This document shows positions 63,331 to 64,000 of a stretch of DNA of 64,000 nt, in pieces (within the stretch, counting starts at the first letter, position 1; each line of letters begins with the position of its first letter). Location: positions 124,001 through 188,000 of the forward strand of contig JADJOY010000023.1 in assembly GCA_016713535.1 (NCBI GenBank), written 5' to 3'. This DNA is from JADJOY01 sp016713535 [NCBI: Deltaproteobacteria bacterium] (GTDB lineage Bacteria; JADJOY01). Under the pieces are notes generated by a model that made no database searches, was not told the DNA's origin, and was given only the letters and a program-made list of their open reading frames with translations. The position numbers and the translations under genes were made by a program.

Positions 63331-64000
63331 ATGAGAACCGACGACCGTGCCACCGCCGCGGAACGCATGCTCAAGCTCTTCGACCGGCGCACCGAGATCG
63401 AGGCCGTGTGGCTCTTCCCGCCGCGCTCGCGCGCGAGCGCGGGAGCCAGCGCGATCGGCAGCACCGATCTGGGAATCCTCTTCACCGCCGGCGGCACCCC
63501 GCCCGATTCCAGCGCCTGGCTGGAGCGGCTGACCGCGGAGCTCGATCGGGTCGGCGTCATCGGACCACGGGTGGTCCTCCTGGAACAGGCCGAGGCCACG
63601 CTGCGCCACCGCGCCATCGAGCGCGGTCAGGCGATCTTCTTCCGTGACATGACCAAGGTGCGCGAGTTCCGCGCCCGGACCTGGATGGAGTACGTCGACC
63701 GCGAGTCGCCCACCGCGCAGCGCATCGCCTCCATGCGCACCGGCACCGGGCTCGCGCAGGACTGGGCGCACGAGCGCGTCGAGGCGCTGCACCAGCACAC
63801 CGAGCGCATCGGGGCCACGTTGCGCGGCGCGGGTGAGCGCTTCGCCGTCGATCGCGCGGTGCAGGACTCGATCCTCTTCAACCTGCTGCAGGCCTGCCAG
63901 GCGAGCGAGGACCTGTTCGTCGAGCTGCTCGCGCGCACTCCCGAAGGTCCCGAGGACCCGATGGACGAGCGCGACCCGCTCGGCGCGCTCATCCGCCTCG
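63331..64000 (+). CDS. MntA/HepT-like nucleotidyltransferase fusion, cut by window edge
   Basis: An ATG after CGAGGG starts an open frame that runs off the window (223 codons). Residues 10-95 resemble a minimal nucleotidyltransferase: ERMLKLFDRRTEIEAVWLFP, then IGSTDLGILFTAGG, where STDLG stands for the catalytic SDxD and the GSxAR loop is degenerate. After VREFRARTWMEYVDRE a helical HepT/DUF86-like part begins, with RAVQDSILFNLLQACQASED. In MntA-HepT systems the two are separate toxin and antitoxin; here they seem fused. The missing catalytic Asp suggests an inactive transferase. Confidence 0.6.
   Translation, partial: MRTDDRATAAERMLKLFDRRTEIEAVWLFPPRSRASAGASAIGSTDLGILFTAGGTPPDSSAWLERLTAELDRVGVIGPRVVLLEQAEATLRHRAIERGQAIFFRDMTKVREFRARTWMEYVDRESPTAQRIASMRTGTGLAQDWAHERVEALHQHTERIGATLRGAGERFAVDRAVQDSILFNLLQACQASEDLFVELLARTPEGPEDPMDERDPLGALIRL

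Overview
The window is very GC-rich DNA (my estimate by eye is about 70% G+C) from a Gram-negative bacterium. It encodes TonB-dependent receptors, outer-membrane barrels, many lipoproteins and a MopE-type calcium-binding C-terminus. Together with the predatory/soil 'deltaproteobacterial' flavour of the gene set this suggests Myxococcota or a related lineage such as Binatota; I cannot fix the taxon from sequence alone. About a dozen otherwise convincing genes carry single- or double-base frameshifts, often in short homopolymers or dinucleotide runs, so uncorrected indel errors are likely and several genes called broken here may be intact in the cell.

Layout. 0-4.2 kb: tail of a DUF4129-DUF4350-MoxR-DUF58 operon. 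4.7-7.6 kb: a tightly overlapping minus-strand operon, a MOSC protein followed by four paralogous small membrane proteins. 7.8-13.7 kb: a secreted CSLREA/beta-helix protein, a DUF3516 helicase and a CorC-type CBS membrane protein. 14.1-16 kb: an AT-rich island with three 23-bp iterons in front of an HTH-glycoside-hydrolase fusion. 16-19.3 kb: small hypothetical genes, SnoaL and AHSA1 proteins. 19.4-24.8 kb: B12-binding radical SAM protein, a 127-bp tandem-repeat array, and two divergent SGNH-like genes. 25-27.7 kb: ZIP transporter, lipoprotein hydrolase and cold-shock gene with a clear terminator. 27.8-34.4 kb: an operon of TonB receptor, solute-binding protein, sensor kinase and sigma-54 regulator. 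35-41.7 kb: class III alcohol dehydrogenase, then a heavily frameshifted surface-protein/YncE/PDGLE/TonB-receptor locus around a pair of palindromic operators. 41.8-49.1 kb: phosphoesterase, a NosP-like FIST protein with a hybrid kinase, and a CehA-like PHP hydrolase.

49.1-61.8 kb is the most notable part: a copper/haem redox island. It holds a CxxCH cytochrome, a histidine/methionine-rich YtkA/FixH-like protein, a cytochrome-oxidase-subunit-I homologue that has lost all CuB ligands and the a3 ligand, a Csp1 copper-storage protein, the MbnP-MbnH pair, a variant CcmH, a RegB/RegA-type redox two-component pair, an outer-membrane protein with a CDVC motif, and a Fur-box-headed operon of a small cysteine protein and a di-haem peroxidase. 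Four promoter regions in this island share the same inverted repeat, TGCGAC-N5-GTCGC or its one-base variant, which resembles RegA/PrrA/RegR sites. I infer one RegA-controlled regulon. A further promoter carries the same pentamer as five direct repeats exactly 11 bp apart.

61.9-64 kb: an acetyl-CoA hydrolase/transferase and a truncated MntA/HepT-like gene. Between genes across the whole window lies a dispersed family of short hairpins ending in CCCCTCC, with compensatory stem changes; the tandem array at 21.2-22.2 kb is an amplified form. I saw no rRNA, tRNA, CRISPR array, transposase or phage gene.
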